A stretch of 64,000 bases of DNA from Brevibacterium yomogidense (lineage in GTDB: Bacteria; Actinomycetota; Actinomycetes; Actinomycetales; Brevibacteriaceae): positions 483,039 through 547,038 of the forward strand of contig NZ_JABASY010000003.1 of NCBI RefSeq assembly GCF_016107685.1. The letters run 5' to 3'. Both the position numbers and the translations under genes were made by a program. Each line of letters opens with the position of its first letter. The stretch's first letter is position 1. Below, one piece after another: positions 1-7,939 of the stretch. Under the pieces are notes generated by a model, which was not told the DNA's origin, ran no database searches, and saw only the letters and a program-made list of their open reading frames with translations.

Positions 1-2
1 GG

Positions 3-173
3 GCCATCGCCTTCCACGCGTTCAACGGCCTCCGCGTCGTCGCCGTCGACTTCTTCAAGGGCGGAACGAAGCACCACAAGACCCTCTTCTGGGTTGCGAT
101 GGGCCTGTGGCTCGTCGTGATGGTCGGCTTCCTCTGGCGCCACATCCCGAACTCGCTGGGAGGAATGTTCTGA
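3..173 (+). CDS. sdhC: Succinate dehydrogenase cytochrome b subunit (C-terminal part)
   Basis: The last 56 codons of SdhC, a membrane anchor of complex II that binds haem b and passes electrons to menaquinone; the 5' end lies outside the window. The visible protein begins at a conserved His-Ala-Phe-Asn-Gly-Leu-Arg stretch, the family's ligand/quinone-side motif, and ends with one transmembrane helix and a short polar tail. Its stop codon overlaps the sdhD start (ATGA at 172-175 region), so the two are translationally coupled. Identity is supported by the following sdhD, sdhA and sdhB genes. The gene is cut by the window edge, not broken. Confidence 0.9.
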   Translation, partial: AIAFHAFNGLRVVAVDFFKGGTKHHKTLFWVAMGLWLVVMVGFLWRHIPNSLGGMF

Positions 174-625
174 TGAGTGCCCCCACCATCCCCGCACCCC
201 GCGCGGGCTACCAGCGGTCGAAGGCCAAGGGCTCCAACTTCGAAATGGGCGCGTGGCTCTTCATGCGCCTGTCCGGCATCATCCTGGTCGTCCTCATCTT
301 CGGCCACCTCATCGTCAATCTGTGGCTGGGCGACGGAGTCCACCAGCTGGACTTCGGCTTCGTCGCCGGCAAGTGGGCGAGCCCCTTCTGGCAGATCTGG
401 GACCTCACCATGCTGTGGCTCGCGATGATCCACGGCACCAACGGAGTCCGCACGATCATCCTCGACTACGCGGAGCGTCCTGCCACGCGCATGACGCTGC
501 AGATCGTCCTCTACGTGGCGTCGGCCGTCGTCATCGTGCTCGGCACCCTCGTCATCTTCACGTTCGAGCCGTGCCCCGCTGGTGCCGACCCGAGCCTCCT
601 CCCCTCGATCTGCGAAGCCCTCTGA
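173..625 (+). CDS. sdhD: Succinate dehydrogenase hydrophobic membrane anchor subunit
   Basis: 150-residue second membrane anchor of succinate dehydrogenase. I chose the ATG at 173, which overlaps the sdhC stop, over the upstream in-frame ATG at 107, which lies inside sdhC. The protein has a polar N-terminus of about 30 residues and three hydrophobic helices (roughly 33-54, 77-95 and 107-132). A His-Gly-Thr-Asn-Gly-Val-Arg motif near residue 90 matches the conserved H-x-x-N-G-x-R signature of SdhD. It sits 25 bp upstream of sdhA in the order C-D-A-B typical of actinobacteria. Assignment is firm from motif and context. Confidence 0.93.
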   Translation: MSAPTIPAPRAGYQRSKAKGSNFEMGAWLFMRLSGIILVVLIFGHLIVNLWLGDGVHQLDFGFVAGKWASPFWQIWDLTMLWLAMIHGTNGVRTIILDYAERPATRMTLQIVLYVASAVVIVLGTLVIFTFEPCPAGADPSLLPSICEAL

Positions 626-650
626 GGCGCCCTAAGGAGTTCTGACACCT

Positions 651-2411
651 ATGCAGGTACATGAGTACGACGTCGTGATCGTCGGCGCAGGCGGCGCCGG
701 CATGCGCGCGGCCATCGAATCCGGCCAGCGCGCACGCACGGCGGTCCTGACGAAGATCTACCCCACCCGGTCCCACACCGGCGCGGCGCAGGGCGGCATG
801 TGCGCGGCCCTCGCGAACGTCGAAGAGGACAACTGGGAGTGGCACACCTTCGACACCGTCAAGGGCGGCGACTACCTCGTCGACCAGGACGCGGCAGAGG
901 TCATGGCCAAGGAAGCCATCGACGCGGTGCTCGACCTGGAGAAGATGGGCCTGCCGTTCAACCGCACGCCCGAAGGCAAGATCGACCAGCGTCGGTTCGG
1001 CGGCCACACGCGCGACCACGGCAAGGCTCCGGTGCGCCGCGCCTGCTACGCCGCGGACCGCACCGGCCACATGATCCTCCAGACGCTCTACCAGAACTGC
1101 GTCAAGCACGGCGTCGAGTTCTACAACGAGTTCTACGTCCTCGACCTCATCATGACCGAGGTCGACGGGGTGAAGACCGCTGCGGGCGTCGTGTCCTACG
1201 AACTCGCCACCGGGGAGATCCACATCTTCCGGGGGAAGTCGGTCGTGTTCGCCACCGGCGGCTTCGGCAAGATCTTCAAGACGACGTCGAACGCCCACAC
1301 CCTCACGGGTGACGGCGTCGCAGTCACCTACCGTCGCGGGCTGCCGCTCGAGGACATGGAGTTCTTCCAGTTCCACCCGACGGGCCTCGCCGGCCTGGGC
1401 ATCCTCCTGTCGGAGGCTGCGCGCGGTGAGGGCGGTGTCCTCCGCAACGTGGACGGCGAACGCTTCATGGAGCGCTACGCCCCCACGATCAAGGACCTCG
1501 CACCCCGTGACATCGTCGCCCGCTCGATGGCGAACGAAGTCCGTGAAGGCCGCGGCTGCGGGCCCAACAAGGACTACGTCCTGCTGGACCTCACACACCT
1601 CGAGCCCAGCCACATCGACGAGAAGCTGCCCGACATCACGGAGTTCGCCCGCACCTACCTGGGTGTGGAGCCGTACACGGAGCCCGTCCCGGTGTTCCCC
1701 ACGGCCCACTACGGCATGGGCGGCATCCCGACGAACGTCGAGTCGGAGGTCCTGTGGAACAACACGGACATCGTGCCGGGCCTGTACGCCGCCGGAGAGA
1801 CGGCGTGCGTCTCCGTGCACGGCTCGAACCGCCTGGGCACGAACTCGCTGCTCGACATCAACGTGTTCGGCAAGCGCGCCGGCATCGCCGCGGCGAAGTA
1901 CGCGGAGACCGCGGACCTGCCGGAGCTGCCGGAGAACTCCGAATCGTTCGTCGTCGACATGATCGAGAGCCTGCGGACGTCCGACGGGCCGGAGCGCATC
2001 GCGGACATCCGTCGCGATCTGCAGGAGACGATGGACGCGAACGTCCAGGTGTTCCGCACCGATGACACGATGCGCGAAGCCCTGGACATCATCGAGGGGC
2101 TTCGCGAGCGCTACAAGAACATCGGAATCCAGGACCGCGGCAAGCGCTTCAACCTGGACCTCCTCGAAGCGGTCGAACTGGGCTTCCTGCTCGAGATCGC
2201 AGAGGTCGTCACGGTTGCGGCGATCCACCGCAAGGAGTCCCGCGGCGGACACTTCCGCGAGGACTTCCCGGACCGGGATGACGAGAACTTCATGCAGCAC
2301 ACGATGACGTACAAGGACGCGGACTCCGAGGCGGAGGGGATTCCCGGTATGCGCCTCGAATGGAAGCCCGTCGTCATCACCCGTTACCAGCCGATGGAGC
2401 GTAAGTACTGA
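651..2411 (+). CDS. sdhA: Succinate dehydrogenase flavoprotein subunit
   Basis: 586-residue catalytic subunit that oxidises succinate to fumarate in the TCA cycle and feeds electrons to the SdhB iron-sulfur clusters. The N-terminal FAD-binding Rossmann motif GAGGAG is at residues 12-17. The Ser-His-Thr-Gly-Ala-Ala-Gln-Gly-Gly segment carries His42, the expected site of covalent 8-alpha-histidyl FAD attachment. A His-Pro-Thr-Gly active-site motif and an Arg-Gly-Glu-Gly-Gly loop are present, followed by the helical C-terminal domain. Length is normal for SdhA. The stop codon overlaps the sdhB start by one base (TGATG), so the last two genes are coupled. Confidence 0.97.
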   Translation: MQVHEYDVVIVGAGGAGMRAAIESGQRARTAVLTKIYPTRSHTGAAQGGMCAALANVEEDNWEWHTFDTVKGGDYLVDQDAAEVMAKEAIDAVLDLEKMGLPFNRTPEGKIDQRRFGGHTRDHGKAPVRRACYAADRTGHMILQTLYQNCVKHGVEFYNEFYVLDLIMTEVDGVKTAAGVVSYELATGEIHIFRGKSVVFATGGFGKIFKTTSNAHTLTGDGVAVTYRRGLPLEDMEFFQFHPTGLAGLGILLSEAARGEGGVLRNVDGERFMERYAPTIKDLAPRDIVARSMANEVREGRGCGPNKDYVLLDLTHLEPSHIDEKLPDITEFARTYLGVEPYTEPVPVFPTAHYGMGGIPTNVESEVLWNNTDIVPGLYAAGETACVSVHGSNRLGTNSLLDINVFGKRAGIAAAKYAETADLPELPENSESFVVDMIESLRTSDGPERIADIRRDLQETMDANVQVFRTDDTMREALDIIEGLRERYKNIGIQDRGKRFNLDLLEAVELGFLLEIAEVVTVAAIHRKESRGGHFREDFPDRDDENFMQHTMTYKDADSEAEGIPGMRLEWKPVVITRYQPMERKY

Positions 2412-3205
2412 TGTCAGACACCACGCAGACCGCAGAGCCGGCTTCCAAGGTCGACCTCCCCGCACACCTGGGGGGCGGCGGCGGAGAGATCCCTTCGTTC
2501 GACTGCACCTTCCGCATCGCGCGGTTCGATCCGGAGAAGGATCAGGAGGCGCACTGGGAGGAGTACACGGTCACGATGCACGGCACCGACCGTGTGCTCG
2601 ACGCCCTCCACAAGATCAAGTGGGACATCGACGGCTCCCTGAGCTTCCGTCGTTCGTGCGCCCACGGCGTGTGCGGCTCGGATGCCATGCGCATCAACGG
2701 CCGCAACCGCCTGGCGTGCAAGACGCTGCTCAAGGACCTCGACACGTCGAAGACCATCACGGTCGAGGCGATCAAGGGCCTTCCGCTGGAGAAGGACCTC
2801 ATCGTCGATATGGAGCCGTTCTTCCAGTCGTACCGCGAGATCATGCCGTTCCTCATCCCGTCCGGCAACGAGCCCACGCGGGAACGGCTGCAGTCGCAGC
2901 ACGACAGGGCGATCTTCGACGACACGACCAAGTGCATCCTGTGCGCGTCGTGCACGACGTCCTGCCCCGTGTACTGGACCGATGGCCAGTACTTCGGGCC
3001 GGCGTCGATCGTGAACGCCCACCGCTTCATCTTCGACAGCCGTGACGACGGCGGTGACATGCGACTCGAGGTCCTCAACGACCGCGAAGGCGTGTGGCGC
3101 TGCCGGACGACGTTCAACTGCACCGACGCGTGCCCCCGTGGCATCCAGGTGACGAAGGCGATCGCAGAGGTGAAGCAGGCGCTGCTCAGCCGCACCCTCG
3201 GCTGA
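2411..3205 (+). CDS. sdhB: Succinate dehydrogenase iron-sulfur subunit
   Basis: 264-residue electron-transfer subunit of complex II. Three cysteine groups are visible in order: the [2Fe-2S] ferredoxin-like group (C-x4-C, with a further Cys in RLACKT), the [4Fe-4S] group C-x2-C-x2-C-x3-C-P, and the [3Fe-4S]/[4Fe-4S] groups around C-x5-C-x3-C-P. The N-terminal 25 residues are a lineage-specific extension rich in Gly. The gene overlaps sdhA by one base and is the last of the operon; a perfect 18-bp hairpin starts 43 bp after its stop. Confidence 0.96.
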   Translation: MSDTTQTAEPASKVDLPAHLGGGGGEIPSFDCTFRIARFDPEKDQEAHWEEYTVTMHGTDRVLDALHKIKWDIDGSLSFRRSCAHGVCGSDAMRINGRNRLACKTLLKDLDTSKTITVEAIKGLPLEKDLIVDMEPFFQSYREIMPFLIPSGNEPTRERLQSQHDRAIFDDTTKCILCASCTTSCPVYWTDGQYFGPASIVNAHRFIFDSRDDGGDMRLEVLNDREGVWRCRTTFNCTDACPRGIQVTKAIAEVKQALLSRTLG

Positions 3206-3248
3206 CAGACGATTCGCCCCGGCGTCGCGCACGATGCCGGACAGCGTT

Positions 3249-3288
3249 GAGGAGGGGCGGTTCCACTGCGGTGGAACCGCCCCTCCTC
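3249..3288 (+). terminator. Strong hairpin terminator of the sdh operon
   Basis: A perfect 18-bp inverted repeat (3249-3266 and 3271-3288) with a TGCG loop lies 43 bp after the sdhB stop. It is followed by a short mixed sequence rather than a clear T-run, as usual for high-GC actinobacterial terminators. Confidence 0.85.
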
Positions 3289-3415
3289 TCGTGTCTCCGC
3301 ATGACGGTCCCGCCTCCGGATGACGGCCAGATTCCCGCACTGCCGTGCGGTTCCGGGATATCCTGCTCGTATCCGTGGCCGCCACCACGCGGCCGCTCTG
3401 CCCCGGGAGGCGACC

Positions 3416-4321
3416 ATGTCGCGCGGTCTCACTCATCTCATCGGCGGTCTCGTCGCGGTCATCAGCGGCCTGGGCAGCTTCGCTCTCCTGGCGATCGGAG
3501 GGCAGCGCCTGCTGCAGGCCTACATGCGCCTCGACCTGGGATCGACCGTCGCAGCCACAGGTGTGGGCTTACAGATCGCGGGGACCGCACTCCTCGTCCT
3601 CGCCGTGCTGACCGCCCGTTGGACACCGGTCGGACTCCTCTGTCTGGGCACTCTCGGCCTCGCCACGCTCGCCGCCTCCGCATTCCCCCTGGCCCTCTAC
3701 TCGGCCGCCGCGAATCTGCCCGCGATCGCGTCCTCACCCCTCAATCTCACCCTCGTCGGCGTCCCCCAAGTGCTGGGTGCTGTCATGGGCGGGACGGGGC
3801 TCGCCATCCTCCTCCAGGGGCACGGGCGACACTCACTCCGCACCGGCCCCGCAGGTTCCCGCCCCTCCCAGTCGGGAGCCGGCACGCACGTCATCACCGC
3901 CGTCGCAGCCCCGATCCTCTTCGTGGCGGGTCTCCTGCTGCTGCTCCGTGGCGTCTCCGGGGCGATGCGCTCCGTGCAGATGCTCATGGAGTCCAGTCCT
4001 CTCTGGCTGCTCGCGATCGCAGGCGGGCTCGTCCTCCTCCTCGCAGCCTGCTTCACGGTCCGCTGGTCGCCCTTCTCACTCATCCTGCCCGCCCTCATCG
4101 TCGCGATCTTCACAGTGGTGTCGTTCCTGCCCCGCGCATTCGGGTACGTCCTGGAGGTCGCCGTGCAGGGACTCGGCACGTTCCTCGTCCTGGGCGGGAT
4201 CCCGACAGTCGTCGTCCTCGCAGCCTGCTCCTTCGTCGCGATCTCCCACTGGACGCGGGGCCGACGCACCGCTCGCAGCGCCACACCCGTCTTCCAGCCG
4301 ACTCCCGGGACCGGGCGATAG
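3416..4321 (+). CDS. Hypothetical multi-pass membrane protein
   Basis: 301 residues, not recognised as a named family. I chose the ATG at 3416 because a GGGAGG ribosome-binding site lies 5 nt upstream; an in-frame extension to 3320 would run toward the sdh terminator. The protein is mostly hydrophobic, with about seven predicted transmembrane helices in two blocks (residues 6-110 and 160-290) separated by a short polar Gly/Ser/Arg linker near residue 140. It ends in a basic cytoplasmic-like tail. No catalytic motif is visible. It is co-directional with the downstream carboxypeptidase gene (35 bp away), but that gene has its own apparent promoter, so an operon link is uncertain. Confidence 0.75.
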   Translation: MSRGLTHLIGGLVAVISGLGSFALLAIGGQRLLQAYMRLDLGSTVAATGVGLQIAGTALLVLAVLTARWTPVGLLCLGTLGLATLAASAFPLALYSAAANLPAIASSPLNLTLVGVPQVLGAVMGGTGLAILLQGHGRHSLRTGPAGSRPSQSGAGTHVITAVAAPILFVAGLLLLLRGVSGAMRSVQMLMESSPLWLLAIAGGLVLLLAACFTVRWSPFSLILPALIVAIFTVVSFLPRAFGYVLEVAVQGLGTFLVLGGIPTVVVLAACSFVAISHWTRGRRTARSATPVFQPTPGTGR

Positions 4322-4343
4322 GACCGCCGGACCCTGTCGGCCG

Positions 4344-4349
4344 TATCCT
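4344..4349 (+). promoter_or_regulatory. -10-like box for a leaderless D,D-carboxypeptidase mRNA
   Basis: TATCCT (TANNNT form) ends 7 nt before the ATG at 4357, and no Shine-Dalgarno sequence lies between. The spacing would put the transcription start at or next to the start codon. No good -35 is visible. Confidence 0.45.
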
Positions 4350-4356
4350 GTTCCCC

Positions 4357-5601
4357 ATGACAGTGCGCGACAGACTTCGAGCAGCCGTGCCCGCAGGGCT
4401 GCTGACCCTGCTGATGGTCGTGGGCCTCGGACTCGCTCCGGTCCAGCCTGCCACCGCGCACGAGGCCGCCGCACCGACCGCGGTCACGCCGCTCGCCGAC
4501 ACACAGCAGGTCGCCACGCAGCCGGTCGTCGCGCAGCCGGAACCGTCCGAATCGGCCGTCTATGACCCCGGTCCCCTGACGGACGGCTCCCCGGCACCGG
4601 AGCCAGCGGCCCTGTCCTGGATCCTCGCGGACCTCGACACCGGGGAGGTGCTCGCCGCGCACGAACCAGAGCTCGAGCACGCCCCCGCGTCCACGATCAA
4701 GCTGCTGAGCGGCCTCGCGCTGGTCGACGTCCTCGACGACCCGGACGCGACACACGAGGCGACCTATGAGGACATGACCGTCGATGGCACGAAGGTCGGG
4801 CTGCTCCAGAAGAACGAGTACACGGTCGACGAACTCTTCCACGCGATGCTCATGAGCAGCGCCAACGATGCCGCGCACGCGCTGGCGGATGCGGCGGGCG
4901 GCCAGGACGAGGCGGTCGCGCTCATGAACGAGAAGGCGGCGGACCTCCAGCTCACCGGGACGACCGCGGGCAACACGTCCGGCCTGGACGTCGACGATCA
5001 GGTGACCACGGTGGCAGACCTGCTGAGGATCGGCCGGGCCGTCCTCGAGGACGAGTACCTCATGGACGTCCTCTCGACGACCGAATACGACTTCCCGGGC
5101 GCCGTGAATCCGGACACGGACGAGAAGCTGCCGGGCTACCCCATCCAGAACCACACGCGCATCGTCGGCGAGGTCGACGGCGGGCTGGGGCTCAAGAACG
5201 GGTACACGAGCACCGCGGGCGGATCATTCGTCGCGGTCGTCGAACGCGACGGCCGCAGGCTCGCCTCCGCGGTCCTGGGCGGGGAGACGATGACGCGGGC
5301 CGGCGCTGTCGACCTCATCGAGTGGGGCTTCGCGCAGTCGGAGCCGGACCCCATCGGCGAGGTGTCGTTCGAGACCGCCGCCGAGGCCGCGGAGACAGCC
5401 GCTGCACGCGACGCGCAGGCGCAGGAGGAGACGACCGCGGCCTCGGGCGAGGATGTGGAGGCTGCGGCGGAGGACAGCAGCGCCGGGGCGGACTCCTCGC
5501 TGCCCTACCTCCTGCTGGCCGCCGGCCTCCTGCTGGGGGCCGTGACCGCACTGCTCACATGGCGCAGGATCAGAAGCCGGAGAGGATCCCGCGCTCCGTG
5601 A
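4357..5601 (+). CDS. D-alanyl-D-alanine carboxypeptidase (S11 family penicillin-binding protein)
   Basis: 414-residue low-molecular-weight PBP that trims the terminal D-Ala of peptidoglycan stem peptides outside the membrane. The start at 4357 gives a proper signal peptide (basic start, hydrophobic 12-27, cleavage near Ala-Thr-Ala 32-34). A Pro/Ala/Val-rich linker follows to about residue 80. S11 motifs: Ser112-x-x-Lys115 (STIK), Ser168-Ala-Asn170 (SAN), and Lys280-Asn-Gly282 in place of the usual Lys-Thr-Gly. The C-terminus carries an Ala/Glu-rich stalk, one transmembrane helix and a basic tail, so the enzyme is probably membrane-tethered. Its last 32 bp overlap the convergent App1-type gene. 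The KNG triad is unusual but occurs at the substrate-binding strand, so activity is still likely. Confidence 0.9.
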   Translation: MTVRDRLRAAVPAGLLTLLMVVGLGLAPVQPATAHEAAAPTAVTPLADTQQVATQPVVAQPEPSESAVYDPGPLTDGSPAPEPAALSWILADLDTGEVLAAHEPELEHAPASTIKLLSGLALVDVLDDPDATHEATYEDMTVDGTKVGLLQKNEYTVDELFHAMLMSSANDAAHALADAAGGQDEAVALMNEKAADLQLTGTTAGNTSGLDVDDQVTTVADLLRIGRAVLEDEYLMDVLSTTEYDFPGAVNPDTDEKLPGYPIQNHTRIVGEVDGGLGLKNGYTSTAGGSFVAVVERDGRRLASAVLGGETMTRAGAVDLIEWGFAQSEPDPIGEVSFETAAEAAETAAARDAQAQEETTAASGEDVEAAAEDSSAGADSSLPYLLLAAGLLLGAVTALLTWRRIRSRRGSRAP

Positions 5602-6637
5602 GCTTCGAGGCGAGCCCGGCACCGTCGGAGGCGTAGATCCACGGAACGCCCTGGCCGCGTCCGGTGCGCCGCGAGCGGCCGCCCGCCCACACGGCCTCAC
5701 CGGAGGTGAGCTGCCGGATCGCGACGGCGGCGACGTTGTCCGGGTGGTTCTCGACGAACTCGCCGTAGACCTCCTCGTCGTGCTGCCCGTCGTCGCCGAT
5801 GAGCAGCCACTTCATGTGCGGCAGCTCCCGCGCAAGGCGCTCCAGGGAGTTGCGCTTGTGCTCGACGCCGCTGCGGAACGCACGCGTGGTCGTGGGGCCC
5901 CAGTCCGTGAGGAGGAGCGGACCGTCGGGGTAGAGGTTGCGCGACAGGAACCGCTTGAGAGTGGGCGCCACATTCCAGGCGCCCGTCGACAGGTAGATGA
6001 TCGGTGAGTCGGGGCGCAGATAGGTGAGGCGATCGTAGAGGACCGCCATGCCGGACACCGGGCTGCGGGCGTGCTCATCCAGCACGAACGTGTTCCACGC
6101 GGCCAGGAACGGCCGCGGCAGCGCGGTCACCATGACCGTGTCATCGATGTCGGAGAGGATGCCGAACCGCTGCTCACGGCCGATGATCGTCACCTTCGCA
6201 CGGTCGACCAGCGAATCGGAGGTCCACATCTCGATCTCCACGGTGCCCGGCTCGTACTCGCCCGGGATGACCATGTCGATGATGCCGCCGCGGTCGCATT
6301 CGACCATGTGCTCCTGATCGCCGATCCGCACCCACGCGGTGTCGTCCTTGAGCGGCACGGCACCGAAGGAGCGGAACCCGCGGATGCTCGCGTGCATGTC
6401 CGCGGCGAGCTTCCCGGTCTTCGTCAGCACCATGCGGCCCAGGACCCGCACGCTGTTCTCCGTGCCGTACGAGTCGTAGCAGACGGCGGTCCGTCGCCAC
6501 TCGCGCTTCCGGACGCGCTGGCGGGCCCACTCGTGGAATCGGTCCTCGACGCGCGCAGCGGTGTGCAGCACCTCCGGTGACAGATTCAGCGGCTTCGTGT
6601 TGCGGTTCCTCGGGGGGAAGATCACCCGGGTGCCCAC
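5570..6637 (-). CDS. App1-type (DUF2183) phosphatidate phosphatase family protein
   Basis: 355 residues with the App1 phosphatase catalytic domain of the HAD superfamily; the yeast member dephosphorylates phosphatidic acid, but the bacterial substrate is unknown. The signature Asp163-Ile-Asp165-Asp166-Thr167 supplies the nucleophile and acid/base aspartates; a Tyr-Leu-Ser-Thr motif (HAD motif II) near residue 222 and Leu-Leu-Ile-Gly-Asp-Asp (motif IV) follow. A beta-rich N-terminal region of about 150 residues precedes it. The start is GTG at 6637 with AGAGG upstream. No signal peptide or membrane helix is seen, so it is probably cytoplasmic. It converges on, and overlaps by 32 bp, the carboxypeptidase gene. 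Confidence 0.82.
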   Translation of the reverse strand: MGTRVIFPPRNRNTKPLNLSPEVLHTAARVEDRFHEWARQRVRKREWRRTAVCYDSYGTENSVRVLGRMVLTKTGKLAADMHASIRGFRSFGAVPLKDDTAWVRIGDQEHMVECDRGGIIDMVIPGEYEPGTVEIEMWTSDSLVDRAKVTIIGREQRFGILSDIDDTVMVTALPRPFLAAWNTFVLDEHARSPVSGMAVLYDRLTYLRPDSPIIYLSTGAWNVAPTLKRFLSRNLYPDGPLLLTDWGPTTTRAFRSGVEHKRNSLERLARELPHMKWLLIGDDGQHDEEVYGEFVENHPDNVAAVAIRQLTSGEAVWAGGRSRRTGRGQGVPWIYASDGAGLASKLTERGILSGF

Positions 6638-6684
6638 CTTCCTCTTGCGTGAGACGGCTCAGACGCCAGCCGTGTCGTCCTGCC

Positions 6685-7704
6685 TCAGCGGGTCAGGAAG
6701 CCCACCCGGTCGTACACGTCCGCGATCGTGGCCTCCGCGATCGCACCCGCTGCCTCCGCACCCGCATCGAGCATGCGGGACAGCTCTGCCGGGTCGTCGA
6801 GGAGTTCGAGGGTCCGCTCACGGAGGGGACGCAGGGTCTCGACCACGACCTCGGCCAGTGCCACCTTCAGGTGACCGTACATCTTCCCCTCGAATTCCGC
6901 GACGATCGCGTCGATCGGGCGACCGGACAGGGCGGAGAAGATCGTGAGGAGGTTCGACACCCCCGGCTTGCCCTCCGGATCGAACGTCACGTCCGTGCCG
7001 TCGTCCGTGACCGCGGACTTGATCTTCTTCGTGAGGGTCTTCTCGTCGTCCAGGATCTCGATGAGTCCCGCCGGCGTCTTCGCCGACTTCGACATCTTCG
7101 CGGTGGGGTCCTGCAGGTCGTAGACCTTCGCGGTGGACTTGAGGATGTGCGCGTCCGGCACCGTGAACGTCTCGCCGTATCGGTGATTGAACCGTTCCGC
7201 GAGGTTGCGGGTGAGCTCGAGGTGCTGACGCTGGTCCTCCCCCACCGGCACGACGTCGGCCTGGTACAGCAGGATGTCTGCGGCCATGAGCGCGGGGTAC
7301 GTCAGCAGGCCCAGGGACACGTGCTCGTTCTTCCCCGACTTGTCCTTGAACTGGGTCATGCGCATCGCCTCACCCAGGCCCGTCGTGCATTCCAGCACCC
7401 AGCCCAGCTGCGTGTGCGCAGGGATGTGGGACTGGACGTACAGCGTCGAACGCTCCGGGTCGAGCCCCGCACCGATGAACTGCGCCGCTGTCCGCAGCGT
7501 GCGCTCGCGCAGCAGGGTCGGGTCCTGATCGACCGTGATCGCGTGCAGGTTCGCGATGAAGAAGAACGCGTCGTGCGTCTCCTGCTGCTCGACGAACTGC
7601 TGCAGCGCCCCGATGTAGTTGCCCAGGTGGAGCGAATCCGATGTCGCTTGGATTCCGGACAGGGAACGAGGACGGACGGGGGCCGGGGCAGCAGTAGCGG
7701 TCAT
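6685..7704 (-). CDS. trpS: Tryptophanyl-tRNA synthetase
   Basis: About 339 residues; charges tRNA-Trp with tryptophan. The class Ic HIGH-type motif appears as His-Leu-Gly-Asn-Tyr near residue 26 in a Gly-x-Gln-Ala-Thr-x-x-x-His-Leu-Gly context, and the KMSKS loop as Lys-Met-Ser-Lys-Ser near 200. Length is normal. Two in-frame ATGs exist, at 7713 and 7704. I prefer 7704, because a CAGAAT box lies 7 nt upstream as in other apparently leaderless genes here; neither start has a good ribosome-binding site. It is the only copy seen in the window and stands alone, 47 bp before the App1-type gene. Confidence 0.96.
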   Translation of the reverse strand: MTATAAPAPVRPRSLSGIQATSDSLHLGNYIGALQQFVEQQETHDAFFFIANLHAITVDQDPTLLRERTLRTAAQFIGAGLDPERSTLYVQSHIPAHTQLGWVLECTTGLGEAMRMTQFKDKSGKNEHVSLGLLTYPALMAADILLYQADVVPVGEDQRQHLELTRNLAERFNHRYGETFTVPDAHILKSTAKVYDLQDPTAKMSKSAKTPAGLIEILDDEKTLTKKIKSAVTDDGTDVTFDPEGKPGVSNLLTIFSALSGRPIDAIVAEFEGKMYGHLKVALAEVVVETLRPLRERTLELLDDPAELSRMLDAGAEAAGAIAEATIADVYDRVGFLTR

Positions 7705-7752
7705 GAGCCTCATTCTGCCACCGCGTGCAGACGGAGTTGTGACGGGTTCGGA

Positions 7753-7780
7753 TTGATAACGATCCGATCACCAATATAAT
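7753..7780 (+). promoter_or_regulatory. cstA promoter (TTGATA-16-TATAAT)
   Basis: A -35 TTGATA (7753-7758) and a perfect -10 TATAAT (7775-7780) are separated by 16 bp. The segment is conspicuously A/T-rich for this chromosome and precedes cstA by about 160 bp, leaving a leader of roughly 150 nt. Confidence 0.75.
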
Positions 7781-7788
7781 CGGCGACG

Positions 7789-7804
7789 TGTGAGACAGTG
7801 CACA
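7789..7804. promoter_or_regulatory. CRP/GlxR-like operator at the cstA promoter
   Basis: TGTGAGACAGTGCACA matches the TGTGA-N6-TCACA consensus of CRP-family regulators (GlxR in corynebacteria) at 9 of 10 defined positions. It covers the predicted transcription start, just after the -10 box, a position expected for repression. The link to cAMP control is inferred from the known GlxR regulation of cstA in Corynebacterium. Confidence 0.5.
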
Positions 7805-7939
7805 GGGTGACCGCGCGAGAGAAAATATCCTGCTGTCAAGCGGATTGATCGATCGCTCATGCGATTGTCAGCACAGATGCAGACCGACCCGGACAGGCCT
7901 GTGGGCCAGTGGCCCGCACAACAGCGCAGAGGAGCAGCA

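Noticed and set aside
558..2465. 635-codon open frame antisense to sdhA
   Set aside because: Arg/Val/Asp-rich shadow frame caused by GC-biased codon third positions opposite a clear sdhA.
3094..4356. Long in-frame N-terminal extension of the D,D-carboxypeptidase
   Set aside because: It runs across the end of sdhB, the sdh terminator and the membrane-protein gene; the signal peptide begins at 4357.
6577..7779. 400-codon plus-strand frame opposite trpS
   Set aside because: Shadow frame; trpS motifs are on the other strand.
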